A stretch of DNA of 48,033 bases from Actinomycetes bacterium. Its GTDB lineage: Bacteria; Actinomycetota; Acidimicrobiia; Acidimicrobiales; JAJZXF01. The translations under genes were made by a program, and so were the position numbers. Shown here in pieces: positions 8,627 through 16,199 of the stretch; the stretch's first letter is position 1, and each line of letters begins with the position of its first letter. The DNA lies in assembly GCA_021791755.1 (NCBI GenBank), contig JAJYWA010000006.1, positions 1-48,033 on the forward strand, given 5' to 3'. Under the pieces are notes generated by a model. It did not search any database. It was not told the origin of the DNA and saw nothing but the letters and a program-made list of their open reading frames with translations.

Positions 8627-11251
8627 TCAGAGCGTAAATAGCTCATGTAGCGCATCGGCCGGCTCGCGAAGGCTGCGCTGTGCCCAGCTCGTAACCTGCT
8701 CCTCCTGGGTGAACACCACGACTTGTCGCTCCGCCGAGAGCTCGTGAAGCCACTCGAGGATCTCAACTGTACGGCGTGAATCTGCATGGACGGTCACATC
8801 ATCGAGCAGGAGCGGACATGACTCACTCTTCGAAACGAGGCAGTCTGACAGCGCCACACGAAGCAGCAGGTAAACCTGCTCGGTGGCGCCGTGCGAGAGT
8901 TGATCGGCGCTACGCCAGCGACTGCGGCGATCGTACACGCTCACCTTTAGTGTCTTGGGATCGACCGTGGCGTCTAGGTAGCGCTCGGCGGTGACCCTTG
9001 GAAGCCATCGCTTCAGAGTCAAAGCGACCTTGGGCGCTATGTCCCTTTGCACCTCTGCCTGAGCGCCGACCAGGAGCTCAGTCGTCAGCTCGAGCTCCTG
9101 GTCGAGATCTCTGAGACGCTTCAGCTCCTCATCGGCCAGCTCCACCGCCTCTTCGGCATCCGCTACAGCTGGAAGCCGCTCTCTCTGGCTCTCCAATGCC
9201 CCGCCAGCCCTGTCTGCCTCTCCCCTGGCTTCGCGAGCCGTCTCGTTCGAATCCCTCCACGACACGGCAAGCTCCACCATCGCCCGGCTCCTCGCCAATC
9301 GGTAAACATCGTCGGGCTCTAGGCATAGCTCCCGCGCGCGGTCCGCTACTTCCCTCTCGCCGCTTGCCAACTCGTCGGCCAGCACATCGATGCTCTTGTC
9401 ATCCAGGATCATCTTGAGCTCTTCCCACTCGCGTCGACGCCTATCCAAGTCATCACGCTCTATTTCGCACCGCTCCTTCCAGGCAGCAAGCGCACAGAGA
9501 GCCTCCTCGGGCGATCCCGCCGGAACGCCGCACACCTCCGCTGCGTCGAGAAGCCGCGACAGCGCATCTGCGCGCGCCGCCGCCATCTCCTCACACATCT
9601 TCTCGAACCTCCTTCGCTCGACGATCTGCGCTTCGAGCACGTCCCGCCTCCTGGCCTGCTCGGCCACGGAGCTCGAACGGTCAGCACAGGCCTTACGGTG
9701 CTCATCGAAGGCGATCATGACGTCCTCGCCAACTGCAGCGCCGGCTGCGACAAGCGCCTGCTGCAGGTCGAGCTGTGCTCTGGCGCGAGCCGACAGCAAC
9801 TCTGCTTGCCTCTGTTGCCACAGGCGGCGCCGCTCCTGATCGGCCGCGTGGAGCGCCTCCAGCTTGCTCAGCTCGGCCCGAGTGGAGCCAAGAGGGCGCC
9901 TGCTGCGAATGAATCGTCCAACACCACCAGCCGCGATCAAGACTGCGCCGGCAACGGCGAGCAGGGCTCCAGGGATCCTCGAGCCGGAGGCGCCTATGCC
10001 TGCAATTAGGCCCGAAACGACCAGAAACGCTCCCACTACGGCGACCGAGGCCGCACGACGGCCTGCGACCTTCCCGCCCTGTGCAGCTGTCGGGATCTCA
10101 GGCGCCTGGGCCTGCTGCCCCGCTGGCTGCAGCCTGCCTCGCGTACCTGGACGCGAGTCGGGACGCGGGTCGGAGCAGTTCGCGTCGTGGTAAGCAAGCT
10201 CCTGGTCGCACCGGCAAAGCCGTTCGTACGAGTCCTCGATATCGCGGCCCAGCGAAACTGGACCGTCCGGCATCGGCGGCAGCATCGCGATCTGCGTCTC
10301 GAGCTCGGCTGCTGGGAGACCATCAGACGCCGGTGGCTCGCGGCACTGCTTCCAAGCCTCCAACGCCTCCGCGACCTGGGTCGAGAGCAAGCTCACCTCC
10401 GCAGATGACGCCGGCGCCACGCCGCCCGAATCCTCGTACAGCTGCGCCGCGCGAATGCACCTGCCCCGAAGATCCTCTACACGCTTGGCCGCGACGGCAA
10501 CGTCGAGCAAGTCCCGGCGATGCTCGGCCGCAGCTGCCTCCTCACGAAGCCGCTCGACCTCCTCGCAAGCCTCGAGGTAGCCGGCATGGGCATCTCTCGC
10601 CATCTGCAGCCTCTCGCGCGCCTCGTCCAAGGCCCTTGTCGCCCGGCGAACCGGACCGTTGCTCCGCGCGTCGTCCCGGCCGACGTGGTCATGGCGAAAC
10701 TTCTTCAGGCGCTCGAGCGCCTCGGTCGCGGTGGAGTCTGCACCAGCCGTCGCTGCAGCCCTCTCGAGATGGCTCTGGAGCGTCTCGGCCCCTTCGAGCA
10801 CACCGAGCAGCTGGGCTTGGCGCACGCACGCCGTGGCCACAAAGGAACGCCGGTCGAGCCCCAGCCACTTGGACGCGTCAGGTGCGCCATCGTTCATGAT
10901 CTCGCCAGAGACATCCCGCGCACCGAGGAGAAGATCCCGCGCGCTGCATCCCGAGCGGCCGTCAAGATCTTGGTCGAGCTCGATCCGCCGGCCGTCGTCC
11001 AGCAACACCACTGCTGAGACCCGCCAGTGCCCGCCGTCCCATGGACGATGCAGTTCGGCGAAGCGCCTCTCGTCGCTTCTCGCAGCGCCCTTACCCCTTC
11101 GCCTTCCACACAGCCCAGCGTAGATCGCCGCGTGCCAGCTGGACTTCGCAGACTCGTTGCCTCCGGCAATCACCGTCATCTGCGGAGCGAGCTTCAACGT
11201 CTGGCCCAGGATCGGTCCAAACGCATGCGCCGTAACTGACTCCACCCGCAT
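8627..11251 (-). CDS. SbcC/YhaN-like ABC-type ATPase with a transmembrane hairpin
   Basis: An 874-aa SMC/Rad50-like protein. The N-terminal ATPase half has a Walker A at about 30-38 reading GGNESAKSS. A long coiled coil runs from about 180 to 790, interrupted near 398-446 by two hydrophobic helices (AASVAVVGAFLVVSGLIAG and IPGALLAVAGAVLIAAGG). The C-terminal half has the signature LSHGATEQ (about 785) and Walker B LLLDDV (about 815). This is the YhaN layout, in which a membrane hairpin replaces the Rad50 zinc hook. The start ATG 11251 shares its A with the TGA stop of the phosphoesterase, so the two subunits are coupled. Oddity: the Walker A Gly before Lys (GxxxxGK) is Ala. Expected role: DNA-end processing together with the adjacent nuclease. 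Confidence 0.85.
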   Translation of the reverse strand: MRVESVTAHAFGPILGQTLKLAPQMTVIAGGNESAKSSWHAAIYAGLCGRRRGKGAARSDERRFAELHRPWDGGHWRVSAVVLLDDGRRIELDQDLDGRSGCSARDLLLGARDVSGEIMNDGAPDASKWLGLDRRSFVATACVRQAQLLGVLEGAETLQSHLERAAATAGADSTATEALERLKKFRHDHVGRDDARSNGPVRRATRALDEARERLQMARDAHAGYLEACEEVERLREEAAAAEHRRDLLDVAVAAKRVEDLRGRCIRAAQLYEDSGGVAPASSAEVSLLSTQVAEALEAWKQCREPPASDGLPAAELETQIAMLPPMPDGPVSLGRDIEDSYERLCRCDQELAYHDANCSDPRPDSRPGTRGRLQPAGQQAQAPEIPTAAQGGKVAGRRAASVAVVGAFLVVSGLIAGIGASGSRIPGALLAVAGAVLIAAGGVGRFIRSRRPLGSTRAELSKLEALHAADQERRRLWQQRQAELLSARARAQLDLQQALVAAGAAVGEDVMIAFDEHRKACADRSSSVAEQARRRDVLEAQIVERRRFEKMCEEMAAARADALSRLLDAAEVCGVPAGSPEEALCALAAWKERCEIERDDLDRRRREWEELKMILDDKSIDVLADELASGEREVADRARELCLEPDDVYRLARSRAMVELAVSWRDSNETAREARGEADRAGGALESQRERLPAVADAEEAVELADEELKRLRDLDQELELTTELLVGAQAEVQRDIAPKVALTLKRWLPRVTAERYLDATVDPKTLKVSVYDRRSRWRSADQLSHGATEQVYLLLRVALSDCLVSKSESCPLLLDDVTVHADSRRTVEILEWLHELSAERQVVVFTQEEQVTSWAQRSLREPADALHELFTL

Positions 11252-12354
11252 CAACGCACCTCGAGATCTTCTCTCCCGTCGAGCGCCCGGAGCCCCATGA
11301 CCAGTACCCGACGCCGCCGATCCTCTTCGAGATCAGCCGCGAGCGCCTTGCGAACGAAGAGCCCGCGAACGGTCCCTTCTCTGGCAAGAGCATCGACGTC
11401 GTAGGCCAACCGGATGTCACCGATGCGTACGACGACCCCGTCGAGGTGCTCGGCGACGCTTTCACGTGTCATATCCTCCGTACGCAGGTCGACACCGGGG
11501 TCCATCTCTCCTGTAAGCGTCACTCGCACGAAGCCCTCACACGAGCAGAGCGCCTCCCGGACACGATCCATTACCTGGTCCATGTACCTCGCGCCGTCGA
11601 CACGCACCGTCACGTCGCTCACGAGCGACGAGGACACCCGGTGACGCTCACGGCTGACGCTCCCGTCGGCAGAGACGGTCACCAGCACTGCTCCTCGGTC
11701 GCCGTGCTCGCCGAACTCGAGCGGATCGGGATTCCCCGGGTAAGTGTGCCACTCCCCGTCGAACGGCGCGTGGAAGTGGCCAACAAGCGCGTGATGGAGG
11801 CCGGTCTCTGGGATCTCCTCCGCCCGGAACGGCGCATGGGAGATCTTGCCCCGCTCTTCTATCGCGAAGCCCCCGAGCTCGGAACCGTGGAACAACGCCA
11901 GATGGACCCCCTCGCGGTCAGGGTGAAAACCCTCAAGAAAGTTGCGCGTGGTCGCCGGCGCGCGATGGGCGGCGCCCCAGAGCGTCAGACCTTCCGCTAG
12001 CGATACCGGCGCCAGCCGGTCTTCGCTGAACACCTTGACATTCGGCGACCAGGCAACCTGGCGGTACAGGCTAGACGGCCCATACCAGTCGTGGTTTCCC
12101 GGTGAGATGACGACCGCCAAAGGGTAGAGGTCCTCGAACGTCGCCCGCAACAGCTCGCCGGTGTCCGACGAGAAGCGGTCATGCTCGTAGAGGTCTCCGC
12201 CACAGCACAGCGCGCCAACATCCAGATCGGCGGCGAGGTCGGCGACACGACGTAAGGTCTCACGGAGCTTCCGGCGCCGGTCACGGGCAGCTCCAGCTGG
12301 AGCCCAGCGAAAAGGGGCGTCCAAGTGGAGGTCCGAAAAGAGCAGCAAGCGCAT
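11251..12354 (-). CDS. SbcD/YhaO-like metallophosphoesterase (DNA nuclease subunit)
   Basis: A 367-aa calcineurin-like phosphoesterase. The two-metal motifs are in order: FSDLHLD near the start, CCGGDLYEHD, SPGNHDWYG, LFHGSE and VGHFHAPF. The C-terminal half, with strands and a capping region, matches YhaO/SbcD proteins. These form a Mn-dependent exo/endonuclease with the ATPase partner, which is encoded immediately downstream. I start it at ATG 12354 because a TATCAT box ends exactly 7 nt upstream and the phosphoesterase fold begins at once (MRLLLFSDLHLD). The frame stays open upstream to 12570, but that would run through the cobalamin operon. Confidence 0.9.
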   Translation of the reverse strand: MRLLLFSDLHLDAPFRWAPAGAARDRRRKLRETLRRVADLAADLDVGALCCGGDLYEHDRFSSDTGELLRATFEDLYPLAVVISPGNHDWYGPSSLYRQVAWSPNVKVFSEDRLAPVSLAEGLTLWGAAHRAPATTRNFLEGFHPDREGVHLALFHGSELGGFAIEERGKISHAPFRAEEIPETGLHHALVGHFHAPFDGEWHTYPGNPDPLEFGEHGDRGAVLVTVSADGSVSRERHRVSSSLVSDVTVRVDGARYMDQVMDRVREALCSCEGFVRVTLTGEMDPGVDLRTEDMTRESVAEHLDGVVVRIGDIRLAYDVDALAREGTVRGLFVRKALAADLEEDRRRRVLVMGLRALDGREDLEVR

Positions 12355-12391
12355 GATCTCGATGATATCGGGCGGGTGTATCATGATCGCG
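12355..12391. promoter_or_regulatory. 37-bp divergent region with two mirrored leaderless promoters
   Basis: On the minus strand TATCAT (12367-12362) is followed by 7 nt and the ATG of the phosphoesterase. On the plus strand TATCAT (12379-12384) is followed by 7 nt and the ATG of cbiB. Only 11 bp lie between the two boxes. The -35 region of each promoter must therefore fall on the other promoter or inside the other gene. There is no room for a riboswitch leader. Confidence 0.7.
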
Positions 12392-13486
12392 ATGCAGCGC
12401 CCCTGGGCCCCTCCGCCTGGCGAGAGATCGCGCCCGCGCGGGATCGACGAAGGAAGAGAAAGAAGGATCACGGCTCGCCTAGCCGGCGCTGCGCTTGCTG
12501 TTCCCCTCGACTCCGTGCTCAAGGAGGCGCCCGGCCACGTGCACCCGGTGCGGTTGTTCGGCAGGGCCATGGAGCACCTCGAAGGACTGCTCTGGCACGA
12601 TGGCGTATCGCGCGGCGCCGCGTACGCAGCATCTGGAACGATGATCGGCGTTCTCAGCGGGCAGGCGCTTGGCCACCTCGGGGAGGCCCTAGGGCGACGC
12701 CTTCGATGCCCTCGGTCGGTCGCGGTTACGGCCTCGGTCGCGGCCGCGACCTACCTCGCTGTCGGCGGCCAATCTCTGCACGCCTCCGCCAGCAGTGTTG
12801 CTGCGGCTCTTGATACCGGGGACGTGGGATCAGCGCGGCTCGGCCTGCGATCGCTGGTGAGCCGGGACACGAACGACCTTGACACGACCGAGATCGCACG
12901 TGCCGCCGTCGAATCGGTAGCAGAGAACACCGTCGACGCCATCGTGGCGCCACTCGTCTGGGCCGCGGCGCTAGGCGCTGCCGGCACGCTTCAGTACCGC
13001 GCCGTGAACACGCTCGACGCGATGGTCGGCTACCGGAGCCCTCGCTACGAAAAGTTCGGCCGCGCCAGTGCTCGCTTGGACGACGCCGAGGGTTGGCTGC
13101 CCGCCAGGATCACGGCCGTGCTCGTGATGCTGGTTCGCCCGAGGAGCGCCCCCGAGGTGCTACGGTGCGTGCTGCGAGACGCCCCCGCCCATCCATCGCC
13201 CAACGCGGGCGTCTCCGAGGCAGCCTTTGCCGCAGCTCTCGGAGTGAGACTGGGTGGCATGAACAGGTACGAAGGGGTTTCGGAGCACCGGGGCAAGATC
13301 GGGGAGGGACGGGAATGTGAACCGGAGGACATTGGCCGGAGTGTGCGGCTGTCTCGGGACGTGGCAACTGCAGCAGCCCTCATCGCAGGGGCCGCTTCGC
13401 TCCTGTCGTTGGGCCGCAGGGCCAGCCGGGGCAGCCAGGCATCGTTGCAGGACACGTGCAGCCTGCAAGACACGTGCAGCCTGTGA
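12392..13486 (+). CDS. cbiB: Adenosylcobinamide-phosphate synthase CbiB (CobD)
   Basis: CbiB is a membrane protein that joins adenosylcobyric acid to (R)-1-amino-2-propanol phosphate. The family signatures HPVRLFGRAME near the start, SLVSRDTNDLD, AAVESVAENTVDAIVAPL and NTLDAMVGYRSPRYEKFGRASARLDD are all present, along with several hydrophobic helices. The length, 364 aa, is somewhat more than usual. I chose ATG 12392 because a TATCAT box ends 7 nt before it; earlier in-frame ATGs at 12353, 12365 and 12383 would lie within or upstream of the promoter. The C-terminus ends in a duplicated QDTCSL created by an 18-bp tandem repeat that also duplicates the start region of the next gene. It is the first gene of the cobalamin operon. 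Confidence 0.93.
   Translation: MQRPWAPPPGERSRPRGIDEGRERRITARLAGAALAVPLDSVLKEAPGHVHPVRLFGRAMEHLEGLLWHDGVSRGAAYAASGTMIGVLSGQALGHLGEALGRRLRCPRSVAVTASVAAATYLAVGGQSLHASASSVAAALDTGDVGSARLGLRSLVSRDTNDLDTTEIARAAVESVAENTVDAIVAPLVWAAALGAAGTLQYRAVNTLDAMVGYRSPRYEKFGRASARLDDAEGWLPARITAVLVMLVRPRSAPEVLRCVLRDAPAHPSPNAGVSEAAFAAALGVRLGGMNRYEGVSEHRGKIGEGRECEPEDIGRSVRLSRDVATAAALIAGAASLLSLGRRASRGSQASLQDTCSLQDTCSL
13448..13483 (+). repeat. 18-bp tandem duplication at the cbiB/cobC junction
   Basis: CAGGACACGTGCAGCCTG is followed by CAAGACACGTGCAGCCTG. In cbiB it adds the last six residues. In the cobC frame it duplicates possible GTG starts (13456, 13474), so translation coupling may be affected. Confidence 0.9.
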
Positions 13487-14541
13487 CACCCTTGCCGCCC
13501 GGGAGACCAGCGCCGCCTGCGTCGGCATGCCTCGCACTCGCGCCGGCACTGCCCGGTCCCGGCAACCATGGGGGCGATGGCGCCGCTCTCGCCCGTGCTC
13601 TGGGCATGGACCCGTGTAGCGTCCTCGACCTGTCAATGAGCCTCAATCCGCTTGCCCCAGACGTGGTGGAGATCGTCCGGCCGCATCTGAGCTCTCTCAG
13701 CCGTTACCCCGATGCTCGCGACGCGACGCGCCTGTTCGCTGAGGCTGTCGGAGTGGATCCCACGCGGGTGGTGCTCACCAACGGCGGCTCAGAGGCGATC
13801 GCTCTCGTCGCAGCCAAGGTGAGGCGAGCGTCGGTCGACGAGCCCGAGTTCAGTCTCTACCGGAGACATCTCGATTCGGTTGACCCTCGAGCGCCCGGGT
13901 TCAGATCCAATCCGAACAACCCTACAGGCCGCCTGGCCGGCCCCGAAGAGACCGCCCTGGTATGGGATGAGGCGTTCTACCCTCTCGCAACCGGTTCCTG
14001 GACCCGGGGCGACGCTGATAGAGGATCGGTCGTCGTGGGCTCGATGACCAAGCTGCTGGCGTGCCCGGGTCTCAGGATCGGCTACGTCATCGCCCCCGAG
14101 GACGCCTTCGCCGCGAACCTTGCGGAACGCCAGCCAGAGTGGTCTGTGGGCTCACTTGCGCTCGCCGCGATGGCGGACCTTCTCTCGGCAGTTGACCTTA
14201 CCCGCTGGTCAAATGGGCTTTCCCGCCTGCGCAAGGAGCTCGGCGACCTCCTCGAGCGCCATGGCTTCACGCCAGAGCCCTCCGCAGCCAACTACGTCCT
14301 CGTCAAAAAGGCGGAAGGGCTCCGCCATCGCCTCGCGTCTCGGGGAGTGGCCGTGCGGGAGTGCGCCAGCTTCGGTCTCGAAGGCTGCGTGCGAATCGCC
14401 GTGCCCGGGCCAGACGGCCTCGCGAGGCTCGAGAAGGCGCTGGAGGAGTCGGCGGACATGAATCCGGGGCCCGTCGTCACAGGATCCGCGGGAGCGCATC
14501 ACATGACGACGGGCAGGATGAGAGGCGGGATCACAGGGTGA
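13483..14541 (+). CDS. cobC: Threonine-phosphate decarboxylase-like aminotransferase (CobC/CobD)
   Basis: A 352-aa PLP enzyme of the aminotransferase class I/II fold that supplies the aminopropanol phosphate arm of cobalamin from threonine phosphate. Family marks: NHGGDGAALARALG then LDLSMSLNPLAP near the start, TNGGSEAI (phosphate loop), SNPNNPTG, WDEAFYPL, and the PLP-lysine segment GSMTKLLACPGLRIGY (K about 190). Histidinol-phosphate aminotransferase is related, but the HGGD start and cobalamin neighbours point to CobC. I prefer GTG 13483, which overlaps the cbiB stop as GTGA. Further GTGs at 13456 and 13474 arise from the tandem repeat. The region after the start is Pro/Ala-rich. Confidence 0.85.
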   Translation: MTPLPPGRPAPPASACLALAPALPGPGNHGGDGAALARALGMDPCSVLDLSMSLNPLAPDVVEIVRPHLSSLSRYPDARDATRLFAEAVGVDPTRVVLTNGGSEAIALVAAKVRRASVDEPEFSLYRRHLDSVDPRAPGFRSNPNNPTGRLAGPEETALVWDEAFYPLATGSWTRGDADRGSVVVGSMTKLLACPGLRIGYVIAPEDAFAANLAERQPEWSVGSLALAAMADLLSAVDLTRWSNGLSRLRKELGDLLERHGFTPEPSAANYVLVKKAEGLRHRLASRGVAVRECASFGLEGCVRIAVPGPDGLARLEKALEESADMNPGPVVTGSAGAHHMTTGRMRGGITG

Positions 14542-14552
14542 GAGGAGGGATA

Positions 14553-16199
14553 ATGGTCTGCGGGACGTCGAGCGATGTCGGCAAGAGCCATGTCGTGGCC
14601 GGGCTCTGCCGGCTCCTCGCCCGCAAGGGCGTCAGCGTCGCTCCCTTCAAAGCCCAGAACATGGCTCTCAACTCCTTCGTCACGATCTCTGGTCACGAGA
14701 TCGGCAGAGCCCAAGGGGCACAGGCGATGGCGGCCTGCACAACACCAGAGGTGGCGATGAACCCGGTTCTCCTCAAGCCCACGTCAGACTCGAGCAGCCA
14801 GGTAGTGCTCATGGGCAAGCCAATCGGCCAGATGAACGCATCCACATACCATGCGGCCAAGCCGGAGCTACTGGCTGCCGTGCTGGACGCGCTGGCGGAT
14901 CTGCGGTCACGCTTCGAAGTCGTCATCTGTGAAGGAGCTGGGAGCCCAGCAGAGATCAACCTGCTGGAGAACGACATAGTCAACCTGCGCATCGCCTACG
15001 AGAGCGCTCTTTGCGCCATCGTCGTCGCGGACATCGACCGCGGCGGGGCACTGGCTGCACTCCACGGAACCGTGTCCCTGCTCCCCGATCAGTACCGCTC
15101 GCTCGTGCGCGGATTCATCGTGAACAAGTTCCGCGGTGATCCGGCGCTGCTCGGCGCCGGCTTGGTCGAGCTGGAGCGCAGGTGCGGAGTCGCGACCATC
15201 GGAGTCCTCCCATTCGTCGACAGCGCCTCCCTCGACGCCGAGGACTCACTTGAGATCGCTCGTTCGAGATCGGCCACATTGGAGAGCTCGGAGAGCTCGG
15301 GCACATTGGCCGGATCTGCGGACATGAAGGGCGCGCACGAGCATGCCGCCTGCGAAGTACACGATGCCACGGGCCCGGCCACAGGGGACGCCGGCGTCCT
15401 CCAGGTGGCGGTCGTCCGCTTCCCACGGATTTCCAACTTCACCGACCTGGACCCCCTACTCCTCGAGCCATCTGTCGATCTTCGCTATGTCGAGAAACCG
15501 TCCGCGCTCGCCGGCGCCGACCTCATCATCCTACCCGGCTCCAAGTCGACGATCTCCGACCTTGGCTGGATGCGAACCAGAGGCATCGACCGGGCAATCA
15601 TGGACGCCACGAGACCCGACAGGTCCAACCCTGCAGTCGTCCTCGGCATCTGTGGCGGCTACCAGATGCTCGGGCACCGTATAGTCGACGCCATCGAGTC
15701 TCGCGCCGGCACGGTAGAGGCACTGGGCTACCTCGACATCGAGACGTCGTTTGCGCAGAGCAAGATCACACGCCAGCGCTCTGGGAGCGCCCTCGGCCAC
15801 GACCTGCACGGGTATGAGATCCACCATGGACGGGTGCTCCTCGGGCCCGAGGCCCGTCCTTGGATCCACCTCCAGGACCGCTACGGCAACGAGCCCGAAG
15901 GCGCCGGCAACGTAGGCCGGCTGGGTGGCCGTCGGGTTGATCGGCTGGGTGGCCGTCGGGTTGATCGGCTGGGTGGCAACCACGTGCTCGGCACCAGCCT
16001 GCACGGCATCTTCGAGGATGACGGCTTCCGCCATGCGTTTCTCGAGACGGTGGCCACCGTTCGAGGCAAGCAGGTCGCCCACGCGACGTTCTCATTCGCT
16101 CGAGCGCGACAAGCCCAGTTCGATCTCTGGGCAGACTTGATCGAAGAGCACGTGGACATCGTGGCCTTGGAGAAGCTGATCGAGGAGCCGGCCCGATGA
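14553..16199 (+). CDS. cobQ: Cobyric acid synthase CobQ/CbiP
   Basis: A 548-aa glutamine-dependent amidase that converts four carboxyls of the a,c-diamide to amides. The N-terminal nucleotide-binding part starts MVCGTSSDVGKSHV and includes FKAQNMALNSFVT and CEGAGSPAEINL. The C-terminal class I-like amidotransferase part has the nucleophile Cys in VLGICGGYQMLG (about 367) and the His in GTSLHGIF (about 484). ATG 14553 has an AGGAGG ribosome site 5 nt upstream. The gene begins 11 bp after cobC and overlaps cobN as ATGA. Just before the catalytic His, a 24-bp tandem duplication inserts extra RLGGRRVD units into a loop. Confidence 0.95.
   Translation: MVCGTSSDVGKSHVVAGLCRLLARKGVSVAPFKAQNMALNSFVTISGHEIGRAQGAQAMAACTTPEVAMNPVLLKPTSDSSSQVVLMGKPIGQMNASTYHAAKPELLAAVLDALADLRSRFEVVICEGAGSPAEINLLENDIVNLRIAYESALCAIVVADIDRGGALAALHGTVSLLPDQYRSLVRGFIVNKFRGDPALLGAGLVELERRCGVATIGVLPFVDSASLDAEDSLEIARSRSATLESSESSGTLAGSADMKGAHEHAACEVHDATGPATGDAGVLQVAVVRFPRISNFTDLDPLLLEPSVDLRYVEKPSALAGADLIILPGSKSTISDLGWMRTRGIDRAIMDATRPDRSNPAVVLGICGGYQMLGHRIVDAIESRAGTVEALGYLDIETSFAQSKITRQRSGSALGHDLHGYEIHHGRVLLGPEARPWIHLQDRYGNEPEGAGNVGRLGGRRVDRLGGRRVDRLGGNHVLGTSLHGIFEDDGFRHAFLETVATVRGKQVAHATFSFARARQAQFDLWADLIEEHVDIVALEKLIEEPAR
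15918..15977 (+). repeat. In-frame 24-bp tandem repeat (2.5 copies) in cobQ
   Basis: Two perfect 24-bp copies (15918-15941, 15942-15965) and half a third encode RLGGRRVD, RLGGRRVD, RLGG. It lies in the loop directly before the catalytic His segment. Confidence 0.95.

Noticed and set aside
12355-12391. Cobalamin riboswitch before cbiB
   Set aside because: Only 37 bp separate the divergent starts; there is no space for the roughly 200-nt element and no B12-box sequence.
14361-14552. Long N-terminal extension of CobQ
   Set aside because: The extension is the out-of-frame reading of cobC; ATG 14553 has a strong AGGAGG site and the conserved start.
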